A DNA stretch of 64,000 nucleotides, taken from assembly GCA_037349105.1 (NCBI GenBank), contig JAYJMM010000113.1:1240001-1304000 (forward strand). The letters run 5' to 3'. Each line of letters opens with the position of its first letter. The stretch's first letter is position 1. The translations under genes were made by a program, and so were the position numbers. Below the pieces are notes generated by a model. It did not search any database and was not told the DNA's origin. It saw only the letters and a program-made list of their open reading frames with translations. This stretch comes from Limnomonas spitsbergensis. Lineage: Eukaryota > Chlorophyta > Chlorophyceae > Chlamydomonadales. This document shows, one piece after another, positions 11,424 through 23,433 of this stretch.

Positions 11424-14024
11424 GCCGCATGTTGGGATGTGCCTCGCATTCCGCCCATCATGATATATAGGTCATCCCTAGAGGGCAGGCTCCGGCGGAA
11501 TGCCTTTGTATTGTATGCCTTGATATGGTGGTCCAGACACTCCTTCTGAGCAGCGGCTCTATCCTCCGGGGGGGGGCTGGCTGATTGGGCGGAGATTGGG
11601 AAAGCAGAATGCCGTGCACCGTGGTTGCCGGTGTTGCCCTTGGAGTGATTCGCGACGGCATCAACTGCTCCCGCGGAATGGCAATGGATTGCGGCCTAGG
11701 CGGCCGGCCTCCCCCTTTTGGCCCGGGCCACTCAGCTGATGCTTCAATCTTAATCGGGGCGACGACAGAAAGACCCCGGAGGTGAATGGCCGCTGGACCT
11801 TCAACCATAATAAACGAGTATTTATACCATGTATCGTGTGCAAAACAAAGAAGAGAACGTGCAAAGCTGAATCTGAGTTGGCGCAAAAGCGGCAATCTGA
11901 AGTCCTCCGCACAATAGCATGGCCATGATCTCAAACATGAGGAGAGCTGATGAGGTTTCAATGAAGCTTAGTTGGGCACTTCTGTCCTCCATACGGAGCG
12001 TGACAATACCCAGCCTCGCAACATGTGATAGCCCAGCTCTGAACTGCGACCATGCCAAGGGCTCAGACCGGTAAATGTATTTATGTCATGAGTTGTAGTT
12101 GCGGTCCATTTTGGTCAAGAGGAACCAAGCCAAGTACTGAATGTGACCAATGGAGAAAGTGTTGTCACTCGATACTACCGTTATCATGACAGCTGTGTAC
12201 TGCCTTCCTTTCCGGTTCCGGAATTCCTGACGTTTCTCGAATGTCGGCCTTTAGGCGGCAGTTAGTCACATGCGCGCTCCTTATGTGTTGGCATGAGGGA
12301 GTCAGGGTCCGCTCAGGGTCAGGGTCTGCTCAAGATCAATGTCCACTTAGGGTCGGGGTCCGTTCATGTCCATGGTCCGTTCTGGTGTAGGGTCCGGTCA
12401 GGGTCCGGCTTAGGTCAGGCACGCCTCTGTTATTTTGCCTACTGCGGCATGGTGAACGCTCGCCATCTCAGTTGGGACTTCATGCAATCTAGATCCGCAC
12501 TCCCCTTGGATCAGTGTACCTTGCTGTCATTGAGCAGGTACCGCGAGTACACTCAAGCTGTCCCTTTTGAAATTGGAATCCTCCGATGGTTCCACTGCCA
12601 ATCCTGTTTTTTAAACCATGCTTAATGGTGGTCTTTAAGCCGTGCCCCCTAACTCTCCCTGACCTTCTGATGCATTGGGGCTCCAAGATTCACGCTCCTC
12701 ACATCGCACGTCAGGCTCGGAGATCCTCTCAGCTCACGTCACGTTGCTACTCAAGAATTGCTTACCTTCGCACAGTCCTAGAACACTTAAAACTTGGACT
12801 CAGCAATCCACTGATCCACAACTTTACTTCTGTCAACACTTGGCATGCACGCGGTCAGACCATCACCGTTGATCCAAATGCACATGTAACAATCAATATG
12901 GGTTTATAATTCCTCAACTTTGATCGTCTAGTCTCTCCACACGGCTTACCCGGAATTTCACTTCCGGGGCCTTGCTAGATCTTGGCAATTCTTCAAGTTG
13001 AGGGTCGCTGCTAAATGCTATTTTCAGTCTGTTAAGGGCAGAATTTAGCTTTACAAACAAAAAATCAGATTCACAGCGCAAACAACGTTAGCATGAACTG
13101 GTGACTGAGGCTAGTCAGGCAGAAACCGCGTTGTCCTTTTTTAAGGACACAGGAAAGGCGCTTTATATCCTTGGGCGACTTCTTCCTCACGACAGTGACG
13201 GACGCCTACGGGTGAGCTCAGTGACTACACGTTGGTCGCAATATTGTACATGTTAGGCTGCTTTCTGGACTATGGATAAGTAAAGCTTGTTCGGCTATGG
13301 GCCTCTCGCCTTAGCTTCCGGGGCGCGCACCGGGAGATCACGGATCCAGCCGAAACTCGTCTTTTCGTTTCGGATACCGCCGAAACTGCCATTTTTTCCT
13401 TCGAACGTCTTGGTCGGTCGTTTCTTGGACCATCCGAAGGTCCAATTTTTCGTTCAGCCAATTCCAACTTGTTTTCGTTGACGCCGAAACGGCTTTGTTT
13501 CTGTTCGGCCGTTTTTTGTTATTCTTATATCAAACATGGATGGCTTAGCACGGACGTGATTCTTGGCATAAATCATGATCAGATGACATCGATGGGCCAA
13601 ACAGTGGACTGCAGCCAGCCATGGGATATCATGTCTCAAAAGCTTGGCCACACCATTGAGGGTGCCGGTGAAATCGGATGCACCATCGCTTGCAAACCCG
13701 ACCATTTTTCGTATGGTCGAGCTTGTTCAAAGTTCAAAGTTCAAAAAACGTCGGCGACACATCGGCAAAAACGCAGCCAGGCTTCGGCCTTCGGCCGAAC
13801 CCAACCGTCGATAACTTGCGGCCAACGGCCGTAGTCACCCTTTTTTTCTTTCGGCTCCCGCAGAAAGCCCCTACCGGGACTTTCGGCTTTTATTCTTTTC
13901 GTCCCAAAATCTTCGGCCGCCGATCGGCATTAACCTCGCTGTGCCGGACATATCATGATCAACATGTTGTCGTGGGAACCATTGGTCCGCGAAGTATTGA
14001 ACCGCCCGGGTCGCCTCCTTCAAG
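11424..14024 (-). repeat. Array 1 unit 5 (2601 bp) with the same 76-bp deletion
   Basis: This copy is short because it carries, at 13342/13343, the identical 76-bp deletion found at 10739/10740 in unit 4. A one-base loss near 13476 (GTTTTCGTTGACG instead of GTTTTCGGTTGACG) also breaks the third dyad. The hAT remnant is at about 13561-13729. Sharing an identical deletion junction with the neighbouring duplicated segment shows that these copies arose from one another. Confidence 0.94.
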
Positions 14025-16702
14025 GCCGCATGTTGGGATGTGCCTCGCATTCCGCCCATCATGATATATAGGTCATCCCTAGAGGGCAGGCTCCGGCGGA
14101 ATGCCTTTGTATTGTATGCCTTGATATGGTGGTCCAGACACTCCTTCTGAGCAGCGGCTCTATCCTCCGGGGGGGGGCTGGCTGATTGGGCGGAGATTGG
14201 GAAAGCAGAATGCCGTGCACCGTGGTTGCCGGTGTTGCCCTTGGAGTGATTCGCGACGGCATCAACTGCTCCCGCGGAATGGCAATGGATTGCGGCCTAG
14301 GCGGCCGGCCTCCCCCTTTTGGCCCGGGCCACTCAGCTGATGCTTCAATCTTAATCGGGGCGACGACAGAAAGACCCCGGAGGTGAATGGCCGCTGGACC
14401 TTCAACCATAATAAACGAGTATGTATACCATGTATCGTGTGCAAAACAAAGAAGAGAACGTGCAAAGCTGAATCTGAGTTGGCGCAAAAGCGGCAATCTG
14501 AAGTCCTCCGCACAATAGCATGGCCATGATCTCAAACATGAGGAGAGCTGATGAGGTTTCAATGAAGCTTAGTTGGGCACTTCTGTCCTCCATACGGAGC
14601 GTGACAATACCCAGCCTCGCAACATGTGATAGCCCAGCTCTGAACTGCGACCATGCCAAGGGCTCAGACCGGTAAATGTATTTATGTCATGAGTTGTAGT
14701 TGCGGTCCATTTTGGTCAAGAGGAACCAAGCCAAGTACTGAATGTGACCAATGGAGAAAGTGTTGTCACTCGATACTACCGTTATCATGACAGCTGTGTA
14801 CTGCCTTCCTTTCCGGTTCCGGAATTCCTGACGTTTCTCGAATGTCGGCCTTTAGGCGGCAGTTAGTCACATGCGCGCTCCTTATGTGTTGGCATGAGGG
14901 AGTCAGGGTCCGCTCAGGGTCAGGGTCTGCTCAAGATCAATGTCCACTTAGGGTCGGGGTCCGTTCATGTCCATGGTCCGTTCTGGTGTAGGGTCCGGTC
15001 AGGGTCCGGCTTAGGTCAGGCACGCCTCTGTTATTTTGCCTACTGCGGCATGGTGAACGCTCGCCATCTCAGTTGGGACTTCATGCAATCTAGATCCGCA
15101 CTCCCCTTGGATCAGTGTACCTTGCTGTCATTGAGCAGGTACCGCGAGTACACTCAAGCTGTCCCTTTTGAAATTGGAATCCTCCGATGGTTCCACTGCC
15201 AATCCTGTTTTTTAAACCATGCTTAATGGTGGTCTTTAAGCCGTGCCCCCTAACTCTCCCTGACCTTCTGATGCATTGGGGCTCCAAGATTCACGCTCCT
15301 CACATCGCACGTCAGGCTCGGAGATCCTCTCAGCTCACGTCACGTTGCTACTCAAGAATTGCTTACCTTCGCACAGTCCTAGAACACTTAAAACTTGGAC
15401 TCAGCAATCCACTGATCCACAACTTTACTTCTGTCAACACTTGGCATGCACGCGGTCAGACCATCACCGTTGATCCAAATGCACATGTAACAATCAATAT
15501 GGGTTTATAATTCCTCAACTTTGATCGTCTAGTCTCTCCACACGGCTTACCCGGAATTTCACTTCCGGGGCCTTGCTAGATCTTGGCAATTCTTCAAGTT
15601 GAGGGTCGCTGCTAAATGCTATTTTCAGTCTGTTAAGGGCAGAATTTAGCTTTACAAACAAAAAATCAGATTCACAGCGCAAACAACGTTAGCATGAACT
15701 GGTGACTGAGGCTAGTCAGGCAGAAACCGCGTTGTCCTTTTTTAAGGACACAGGAAAGGCGCTTTATATCCTTGGGCGACTTCTTCCTCACGACAGTGAC
15801 GGACGCCTACGGGTGAGCTCAGTGACTACACGTTGGCCGCAATATTGTACATGTTAGGCTGCTTTCTGGACTATGGATAAGTAAAGCTTGTTCGGCTATG
15901 GGCCTCTCGCCTTAGCTTCCGGGGCGCGCACCGGGAGATCACGTGGGGATTCACTTACCGTGTATCTTTTGGAGACCCTCACGTGGCCAAGTAAGTTATA
16001 CGCCCCTTTTTAAGTTTCGGATCCAGCCGAAACTCGTCTTTTCTTTTCGGATACCGCCGAAACTGCCATTTTTTCCTTCGAACGTCTTGGTCGGTCGTTT
16101 CTTGGACCATCCGAAGGTCCAATTTTTCTTACAGCCAATTCCAACTTGTTTTCGGTTGACGCCGAAACGGCTTTGTTTCTGTTCGGCCGTTTTTTGTTAT
16201 TCTTATATCAAACATGGATGGCTTAGCACGGACGTGATTCTTGGCATAAATCATGATCAGATGACATCGATGGGCCAAACAGTGGACTGCAGCCAGCCAT
16301 GGGATATCATGTCTCAAAAGCTTGGCCACACCATTGAGGGTGCCGGTGAAATCGGATGCACCATCGCTTGCAAACCCGACCATTTTTCGTATGGTCGAGC
16401 TTGTTCAAAGTTCAAAGTTCAAAAAACGTCGGCGACACATCGGCAAAAACGCAGCCAGGCTTCGGCCTTCGGCCGAACCCAACCGTCGATAACTTGCGGC
16501 CAACGGCCGTAGTCACCCTTTTTTTCTTTCGGCTCCCGCAGAAAGCCCCTACCGGGACTTTCGGCTTTTATTCTTTTCGTCCCAAAATCTTCGGCCGCCG
16601 ATCGGCATTAACCTCGCTGTGCCGGACATATCATGATCAACATGTTGTCGTGGGAACCATTGGTCCGCGAAGTATTGAACCGCCCGGGTCGCCTCCTTCA
16701 AG
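14025..16702 (-). repeat. Array 1 unit 6 (2678 bp)
   Basis: Full-length copy without the 76-bp deletion; hAT remnant at about 16239-16407. The left half is nearly identical to unit 5, including the rare CCTCCGCACAATAGC variant at about 14505, also present in unit 5 near 11903. The right half is like units 3 and 7, suggesting exchange within the array. Confidence 0.94.
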
Positions 16703-19385
16703 GCCGCATGTTGGGATGTGCCTCGCATCCCGCCCATCATGATATATAGGTCATCCCTAGAGGGCAGGCTCCGGCGGAATGCCTTTGTATTGTATGCCTT
16801 GATATGGTGGTCCAGACACTCCTTCTGAGCAGCGGCTCTATCCTCCGGGGGGGGCCTGGCTGATTGGGCGGAGATTGGGAAAGCAGAATGCCGTGCACCG
16901 TGGTCGCCGGTGTTGCCCTTGGAGTGATTCGCGACGGCATCAACTGCTCCCGCGGAATGGCAATGGATTGCGGCCTAGGCGGCCGGCCTCCCCCTTTTGG
17001 CCCGGGCCACTCAGCTGATGCTTCAATCTTAATCGGGGCGACGACAGAAAGACCCCGGAGGTGAATGGCCGCTGGACCTTCAACCATAATAAACGAGTAT
17101 GTATACCATGTATCGTGTGCAAAACAAAGAAGAGAACGTGCAAAGCTGAATCTGAGTTGGCGCAAAAGCGGCAATCTGAAGTCCTGCGCACAATAGCATG
17201 GCCATGATCTCAAACATGAGGAGAGTTGATGAGGTTTCAATGAAGCTTAGTTGGGCACTTCTGTCCTCCATACGGAGCGTGACAATACCCAGCCTCGCAA
17301 CATGTGATAGCCCAGCTCTGAACTGCGACCATGCCAAGGGCTCAGACCGGTAAATGTATTTATGTCATGAGTTGTAGTTGCGGTCCATTTTGGTCAAGAG
17401 TAACCAAGCCAAGTACTGAATGGGCCCAATGGAGAAAGTGTTGTCACTCGATACTACCGTTATCATGACAGCTGTGTACTGCCTTCCTTTCCGGTTCCGG
17501 AATTCCTGACGTTTCTCGAATGTCGGCCTTTAGGCGGCAGTTAGTCACATGCGCGCTCCTTATGTCTTGGCATGAGGGAGTCAGGGTCCGCTCAGGGTCA
17601 GGGTCTGCTCAAGATCAATGTCCACTTAGGGTCGGGGTCCGTTCATGTCCATGGTCCGTTCTGGTGTAGGGTCCGGTCAGGGTCCGGCTTAGGTCAGGCA
17701 CGCCTCTGTTATTTTGCCTACTGCGGCATGGTGAACGCTCGCCATCTCAGTTGGGACTTCATGCAATCTAGATCCGCACTCCCCTTGGATCAGTGTACCT
17801 TGCTGTCATTGAGCAGGTACCGCGAGTACACTCAAGCTGTCCCTTTTGAAATTGGAATCCTCCGATGGTTCCACTGCCAATCCTGTTTTTTAAACCATGC
17901 TTAATGGTGGTCTTTAAGCCGTGCCCCCTAACTCTCCCTGACCTTCTGATGCAGTGGGGCTCCAAGATTCACGCTCCTCACATCGCACGTCAGGCTCGGA
18001 GATCCTCTCAGCTCACGTCACGTTGCTACTCAAGAATTGCTTACCTTCGCACAGTCCTAGAACACTTAAAACTTGGACTCAGCAATCCACTGATCCACAA
18101 CTTTACTTCTGTCAACACTTGGCATGCACGCGGTCAGACCATCACCGTTGATCCAAATGCACATGTAACAATCAATATGGGTTTATAATTCCTTAACTTT
18201 GATCGTCTAGTCTCTCCACACGGCTTACCCGGAATTTCACTTCCGGGGCCTTGCTAGATCTTGGCAATTCTTCAAGTTGAGGGTCGCTGCTAAATGCTAT
18301 TTTCAGTCTGTTAAGGGCAGAATTTAGCTTTACAAACAAAAAATCAGATTCACAGCGCAAACAACGTTAGCATGAACTGGTGACTGAGGCTAGTCAGGCA
18401 AAAACCGCGTTGTCCTTTTTTAAGGACACAGGAAAGGCGCTTTATATCCTTGGGCGACTTCTTCCTCACGACAGTGACGGACGCCTACGGGTGAGCTCAG
18501 TGACTACACGTTGGTCGCAATATTGTACATGTTAGGCTGCTTTCTGGACTATGGATAAGTAAAGCTTGTTCGGCTATGGGCCTCTCGCCTTAGCTTCCGG
18601 GGCGCGCACCGGGAGATCACGTGGGGATTCACTTACCGTGTACCTTTTGGAGACCCTCACGTGGCCAAGTAAGTTATACGCCCCTTTTTAAGTTTCGGAT
18701 CCAGCCGAAACTCGTCTTTTCTTTTCGGATACCGCCGAAACTGCCATTTTTTCCTTCGAACGTCTTGGTCGGTCGTTTCTTGGACCATCCGAAGGTCCAA
18801 TTTTTCTTTCAGCCAATTCCAACTTTTTTTCGGTTGACGCCGAAACGGCTTTGTTTCTGTTCGGCCGTTTTTTGTTATTCTTATATCAAACATGGATGGC
18901 TTAGCACGGACGTGATTCTTGGCATAAATCATGATCAGATGACATCGATGGGCCAAACAGTGGACTGCAGCCAGCCATGGGATATCATGTCTCAAAAGCT
19001 TGGCCACACCATTGAGGGTGCCGGTGAAATCGGATGCACCATCGCTTGCAAACCCGACCATTTTTCGTATGTTCGAGCTTGTTCAAAGTTCAAAGTTCAA
19101 AAAACGTCGGCGACACATCGGCAAAAACGCAGCCAGGCTTCGGCCTTCGGCCGAACCCAACCGTCGATAACTTGCGGCCAACGGCCGTAGTCACCCTTTT
19201 TTTCTTTCGGCTCCCGCAGAAAGCCCCTACCGGGACTTTCGGCTTTTATTCTTTTCGTCCCAAAATCTTCGGCCGCCGATCGGCATTAACCTCGCTGTGC
19301 CGGACATATCATGATCAACATAACATGTTGTCGTGGGAACCATTGGTCCGCGAAGTATTGAACCGCCCGGGTCGCCTCCTTCAAG
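16703..19385 (-). repeat. Array 1 unit 7 (2683 bp)
   Basis: Full-length copy; hAT remnant at about 18917-19085. A 5-bp duplication near 19318 (ATCAACATAACATG instead of ATCAACATG) is private to this copy and useful as a marker. Confidence 0.94.
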
Positions 19386-22300
19386 GCCGCATGTTGGGAT
19401 GTGCCTCGCATCCCGCCCATCATGATATATAGGTCATCCCTAGAGGGCAGGCTCCGGCGGAATGCCTTTGTATTGTATGCCTTGATATGGTGGTCCAGAC
19501 ACTCCTTCTGAGCAGCGGCTCTATCCTCCGGGGGGGGGCTGGCTGATTGGGCGGAGATTGGGAAAGCATAATGCCGTGCACCGTGGTCGCCGGTGTTGCC
19601 CTTGGAGTGATTCGCGACGGCATCAACTGCTCCCGCGGAATGGCAATGGATTGCGGCCTAGGCGGCCGGCCTCCCCCTTTTGGCCCGGGCCACTCAGCTG
19701 ATGCTTCAATCTTAATCGGGGCGACGACAGAAAGACCCCGGAGGTGAATGGCCGCTGGACCTTCAACCATAATAAACGAGTATGTATACCATGTATCGTG
19801 TGCAAAACAAAGAAGAGAACGTGCAAAGCTGAATCTGAGTTGGCGCAAAAGCGGCAATCTGAAGTCCTGCGCACAGTAGCATGGCCATGATCTCAAACAT
19901 GAGGAGAGCTGATGAGGTTTCAATGAAGCTTAATTGGGCACTTATGTCCTCCATACGTAGAGTGACAAAACCCAGCCTCGCAGCCAGTGATAGCCCAGCT
20001 CTGAACTGCGACCATGCCAAGGGCTCAGACCGGTAAATGTATTTATGTCATGAGTTGTAGTTGCGGTCCTTTTTGGTCAAGAGGAACCAAGCCAAGTACT
20101 GAATGGGACCAATGGAGAAAGTTGTGTCACTCGATACTACCGTTATCATGACAGTTGTGTCCTGCCTTCCTTTCCGGTTCCGGAATTCCTGACGTTTCTC
20201 GAATGTCGGCCTTTAGGCGGCAGTAAGTCACATGCGCGCTCCTTATGTCTTGGCATGAGGGAGTCAGGGTCCGCTCAGGGTCAGGGTCTGCTCAAGATCA
20301 ATGTCCACTTAGGGTCGGGGTCCGTTCATGTCCATGGTCCGTTCTGGTGTAGGGTCCGGTCAGGGTCCGGCTTAGGTCAGGCACGCCTCTGTTATTTTGC
20401 CTACTGCGGCATGGTGAACGCTCGCCATCTCAGTTGGGACTTCATGCAATGTAGATCCGCACTCCCCTTGGATCAGTGTATCTTGCTGTCCTTGAGCAGG
20501 TACCGCGAGTACACTCAAGCTGTCCCTTTTGAAATTGGAATCCTCCGATGGGTCCACTGCCAATCCTGTTTTTTAAACCATGCTTAATGGTGGTCTTTAA
20601 GCCGTGCCCCCTAACTCTCCCCGACCTTCTGATGCAGTGGGGCTCCAAGATTCACGCTCCTCACATCGCACGTCAAGCTCGGAGATCCTCTCAGCTCACG
20701 TCACGTTGCTACTCAAGAATTGCTTACCGGTTACTCGCAACCAGTGTAAGCCCAGCTCTGAACTGCGACCATGCCAATGGCTCAGACTAGTACATGTATT
20801 TATGTAATGAGTTGTAGTTGCGGTCCATTTTGGTCAAAAGTAACCAAGCCAAGTACTGAATGGGCCCAATGGAGAAAGTGTTGTCACTCGATACTACCGT
20901 TATCATGACAGTTGTGTACTGCCTTCCTTTCCGGTTCCGGAATTCTTGACGTTTCTCGAATGTCGGCCTTTAGGCGGCAGTTAGTCACATGCGCGCTCCT
21001 TATGTGTTGGCATGATGGAGTCAAGGTCCGCTCAGGGTTAGGGTCTGCTCAAAATCAATGTCCACTTATGGTCGGGGTCCGTTCAGGTCCATGGTCCGTT
21101 CTGGTGTAGGGTCCGGTCAGGGTCCGGCTTGGGTCAGGCACGCCTCTGTTATTTTGCCTACTGCGGCATGGTGAACGCTCGCCATCTCAGTTGGGACTTC
21201 ATGCAATCTAGATCCGCACTCCCCTTGGATCAGTGTACCTTGCTGTCATTGAGCAGGTACCGCGAGTACACTCAAGATGTCCCTTTTGAAATTGGAATCC
21301 TCCGATGGGTCCACTGCCAATCCTGTTTTTTAAACCATGCTTAATGGCGGTCTTTAGGCCGTGCCCCCTAACTTTCCCTGATGCAATGGGGCTCCAAGAT
21401 TCACGCTCCTTACATCGCACGTCAGGCTCGGAGATCCTCTCAGCTCACGTCACGTTGCTACTCAAGAATTGCTTACCTTCGCACAATCCTAGAACACTTA
21501 AAACTTGGACTCAGCAATCCACTGATCCACAACTTTACTTCTGTCAACACTTGGCATGCACGCGGTCCGACCACCACCGTTGATCCAAATGCACATGTAT
21601 TAATCAATATGGGTTTATAATTCCTCAACTTTGATCGTTAAGTCTCTCCACACGGCTTACCCGGAATTCCACTGCCGGGGCCTTGCTAGATCTTTACTTG
21701 GCAACTCTTCAAGTTGAGGGTCGCTGCTAAATGCTATTTTCAGTCTGTTAAGGGCAGAATTTGGCTTTCCAACAAAAAATCAGATTCACAGCGCAAACAA
21801 CGTTAGCATGAACTGGTGACTGAGGCTAGTCAGGCAAAAACCGCGTTGTCCTTTTTTAAGGACACAGGAAAGGCGCTTTATATCCATGGGCGACTTCTTC
21901 CTCACGACAGTGACGGACGCCTACGGGTGAGCTCAGTGACTACACGTTGGTCGCAATATTGTACATGTTAGGCTGCTTTCTGGACTATGGATAAGTAAAG
22001 CTTGTTCGGCTATGGGCCTCTCGCCTTGGCTTCCGGGGCGCGCACCGGGAGATCACGGGGGGATTCACTTACTGTGTATCTTTTGGAGACCCTCATGTGC
22101 GTGGCCAAGTAAGTTATACGCCCCCTTTTAAGTTTCGGATCCAGCCGAAAGTCGTCTTTTCTTTTCGGATACCGCCGAAACTGCCATTTTTTCCTTCGAC
22201 CGTCTTGGCCGTTTCTTGGACCATCCGAAGGTCCAATTTTTCTTTCAGCCATTTCCATTTTTTCGGTTGACGCCGAAACTGTTTTGTTTCTGTTCGGCCG

Positions 22301-22397
22301 TTTTTTGATATTCTTATATCAAACATGGATGGCTTTGCACGGACGTGATTCTTGGCATACATCATGATCAGATGACATAGATGAGCCACACAGTGGA
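19386..22397 (-). repeat. Array 1 unit 8: rearranged edge copy, truncated by the core
   Basis: The copy runs normally to about 20728, then jumps back by ~757 bp (CCAGTG at 19984 recurs at 20741), giving a partial direct duplication. It then continues and stops inside the hAT remnant at about 22397. It is the most divergent copy. At several sites it has the base typical of array 2 rather than array 1: TTTGGCTTTCC (21772), CACTGCCGGGG (21670), GGTCCGACCACCACC (21565) and GGCGGTCTTT (21347). This inner-edge copy is therefore a link between the two arrays. Confidence 0.9.
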
Positions 22398-22462
22398 AGA
22401 CTGTATTTAACATTCTCGATATATTTATGATGGAAGGGCCTCATCTTAACATCTATTGACAG

Positions 22463-23433
22463 GTGTTGGACGGCAAGGTTAAAGTTCAGAAGGCATCCAA
22501 GGCTAAGCTCGTCACTCAGGGAGAAAGGTATGTCATGCCCTCCCCACCCACCTGATGAGTGATCAGCTCTTAACCACGTCCTTCTATTTATTCCTTGCTT
22601 TGATGATTCAGTTGGCATGATATTTATAAAATAATAAATACCAGACTCTTCAGCCATGTGCAAAATAAAGAATGTGTTCCGAAATCCTGCTTGTTAGGAC
22701 TGCTGTCCCCAACTTTACCCTACCTGATGATTCCATTGTTTGCAGAGCCATGAAGAAGGAAATAAACACTAGGAAGAAAGCGGAGGCAAAGGAATCCCGT
22801 GACCTCAAGCAGGCCCGGGTGTTGGAACTGCTCCAGGTGTGTCACTATTTGACAGGGGAAATGTGGGCTGAGTTTGTTGGACCAGGTTAACACTATGCAC
22901 CTTGCTTGACAAATGTCAGTTAAGGGTGGGTTTTTACTGCATGCACTTTGCTATACACGGTCAAGGGCTGGGTCTTTACTGCATGCACTTCGCTTGACAA
23001 GGAGGGTTGGGCTTATCTGTTAGCATCTGCTTGGTAAGCAAGGCTTAAGGGTACAGGGGGTAGGTACAATTTTCCTGCACGCACCATGCCTGGCAAACAA
23101 GGGTGAAGGTTCAGGGTTTACGGTACGCACATGGCTTGACACTAGGATCTTCCATGAACTATAGACCTAGAAGATGCCGCATCCATCTAAACTTGTGTGC
23201 AACCCTTGTAGGAGAGCCAAAAACAGAAAGCTAGCAGCGCCAAGACTGATGAACGGCTGATGGCATTTCTAGAGGAACAGCAAGAGGCTCAGAAGTCCGC
23301 GCGAGAGGAAGCAAGGCAGATGGGTGAGGACTCAAGAACGCTGACCATGGCTTTAGTGACGACGCTGGAGAAACTGGTAGATCGTCTTGCGAACACAGAG
23401 AGGCCTGCAACGAGGCCCTCATGTCAGCCATGA
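22463..23433 (+). CDS. 3' exons of a MYB-like accessory gene of a PIF/Harbinger element (partial, spliced)
   Basis: Three exons are inferred: 22463-22527, 22746-22836 and 23212-23433, with stop TGA at 23431-23433. Boundaries are canonical: TTGACAG/ before exon A, AAAG/GTATGT after it, TTTGCAG/ before exon B, CCAG/GTGTGT after it, and CTTGTAG/ before exon C. One reading frame runs through all three (65 nt, 91 nt, then 73 codons), which is unlikely by chance. The ~125 predicted residues are Lys/Glu/Ala/Gln-rich and look like a helical coiled-coil tail. PIF/Harbinger elements usually encode a MYB/SANT-like DNA-binding protein beside the transposase. This fits such a C-terminus by position, but the DNA-binding part is missing because the array junction cuts it off, so the family call is inference. 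Confidence 0.55.
22890..23160. repeat. Degenerate ~42-55 bp tandem repeat in the last intron
   Basis: The intron between exons B and C holds about five degenerate repeats built on CATGCACTTTGCTTGACAA followed by AAGGGTTGGG-like sequence (near 22893, 22939, 22980, 23025 and 23076). Copies differ by substitutions and small indels. It does not disturb the splice sites and looks like an intronic minisatellite. Confidence 0.65.

Larger units (their letters stand above)
1..22397 (-). repeat. Tandem array 1 of a ~2.68 kb unit (8 copies, last one rearranged)
   Basis: The same ~2.68 kb sequence recurs head to tail. Taking the recurring landmark GCCGCATGTTGGGATG (one base changed in one copy) as the phase point, copies begin at 1, 2683, 5369, 8052, 11424, 14025, 16703 and 19386. 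Most spacings are 2678-2686 bp; 3372 and 2601 bp are explained by an internal duplication and a 76-bp deletion. The strand given is the sense of the hAT-like remnant in each copy. The array stops inside a unit at about 22397, where unit sequence gives way to Harbinger-element sequence. The left edge lies outside the window. No intact gene is recognised in the unit, so this is best called a macrosatellite or tandemly amplified mobile-element fragment. Confidence 0.97.

Noticed and set aside
1..22397. Integrated multimers of a small circular DNA virus (unit size ~2.7 kb)
   Set aside because: Size alone is suggestive, but no Rep-like motif, capsid-like gene or origin stem-loop with a conserved nonanucleotide is present. 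CAATATTG near 1820 is not in a stem and is absent from array 2.
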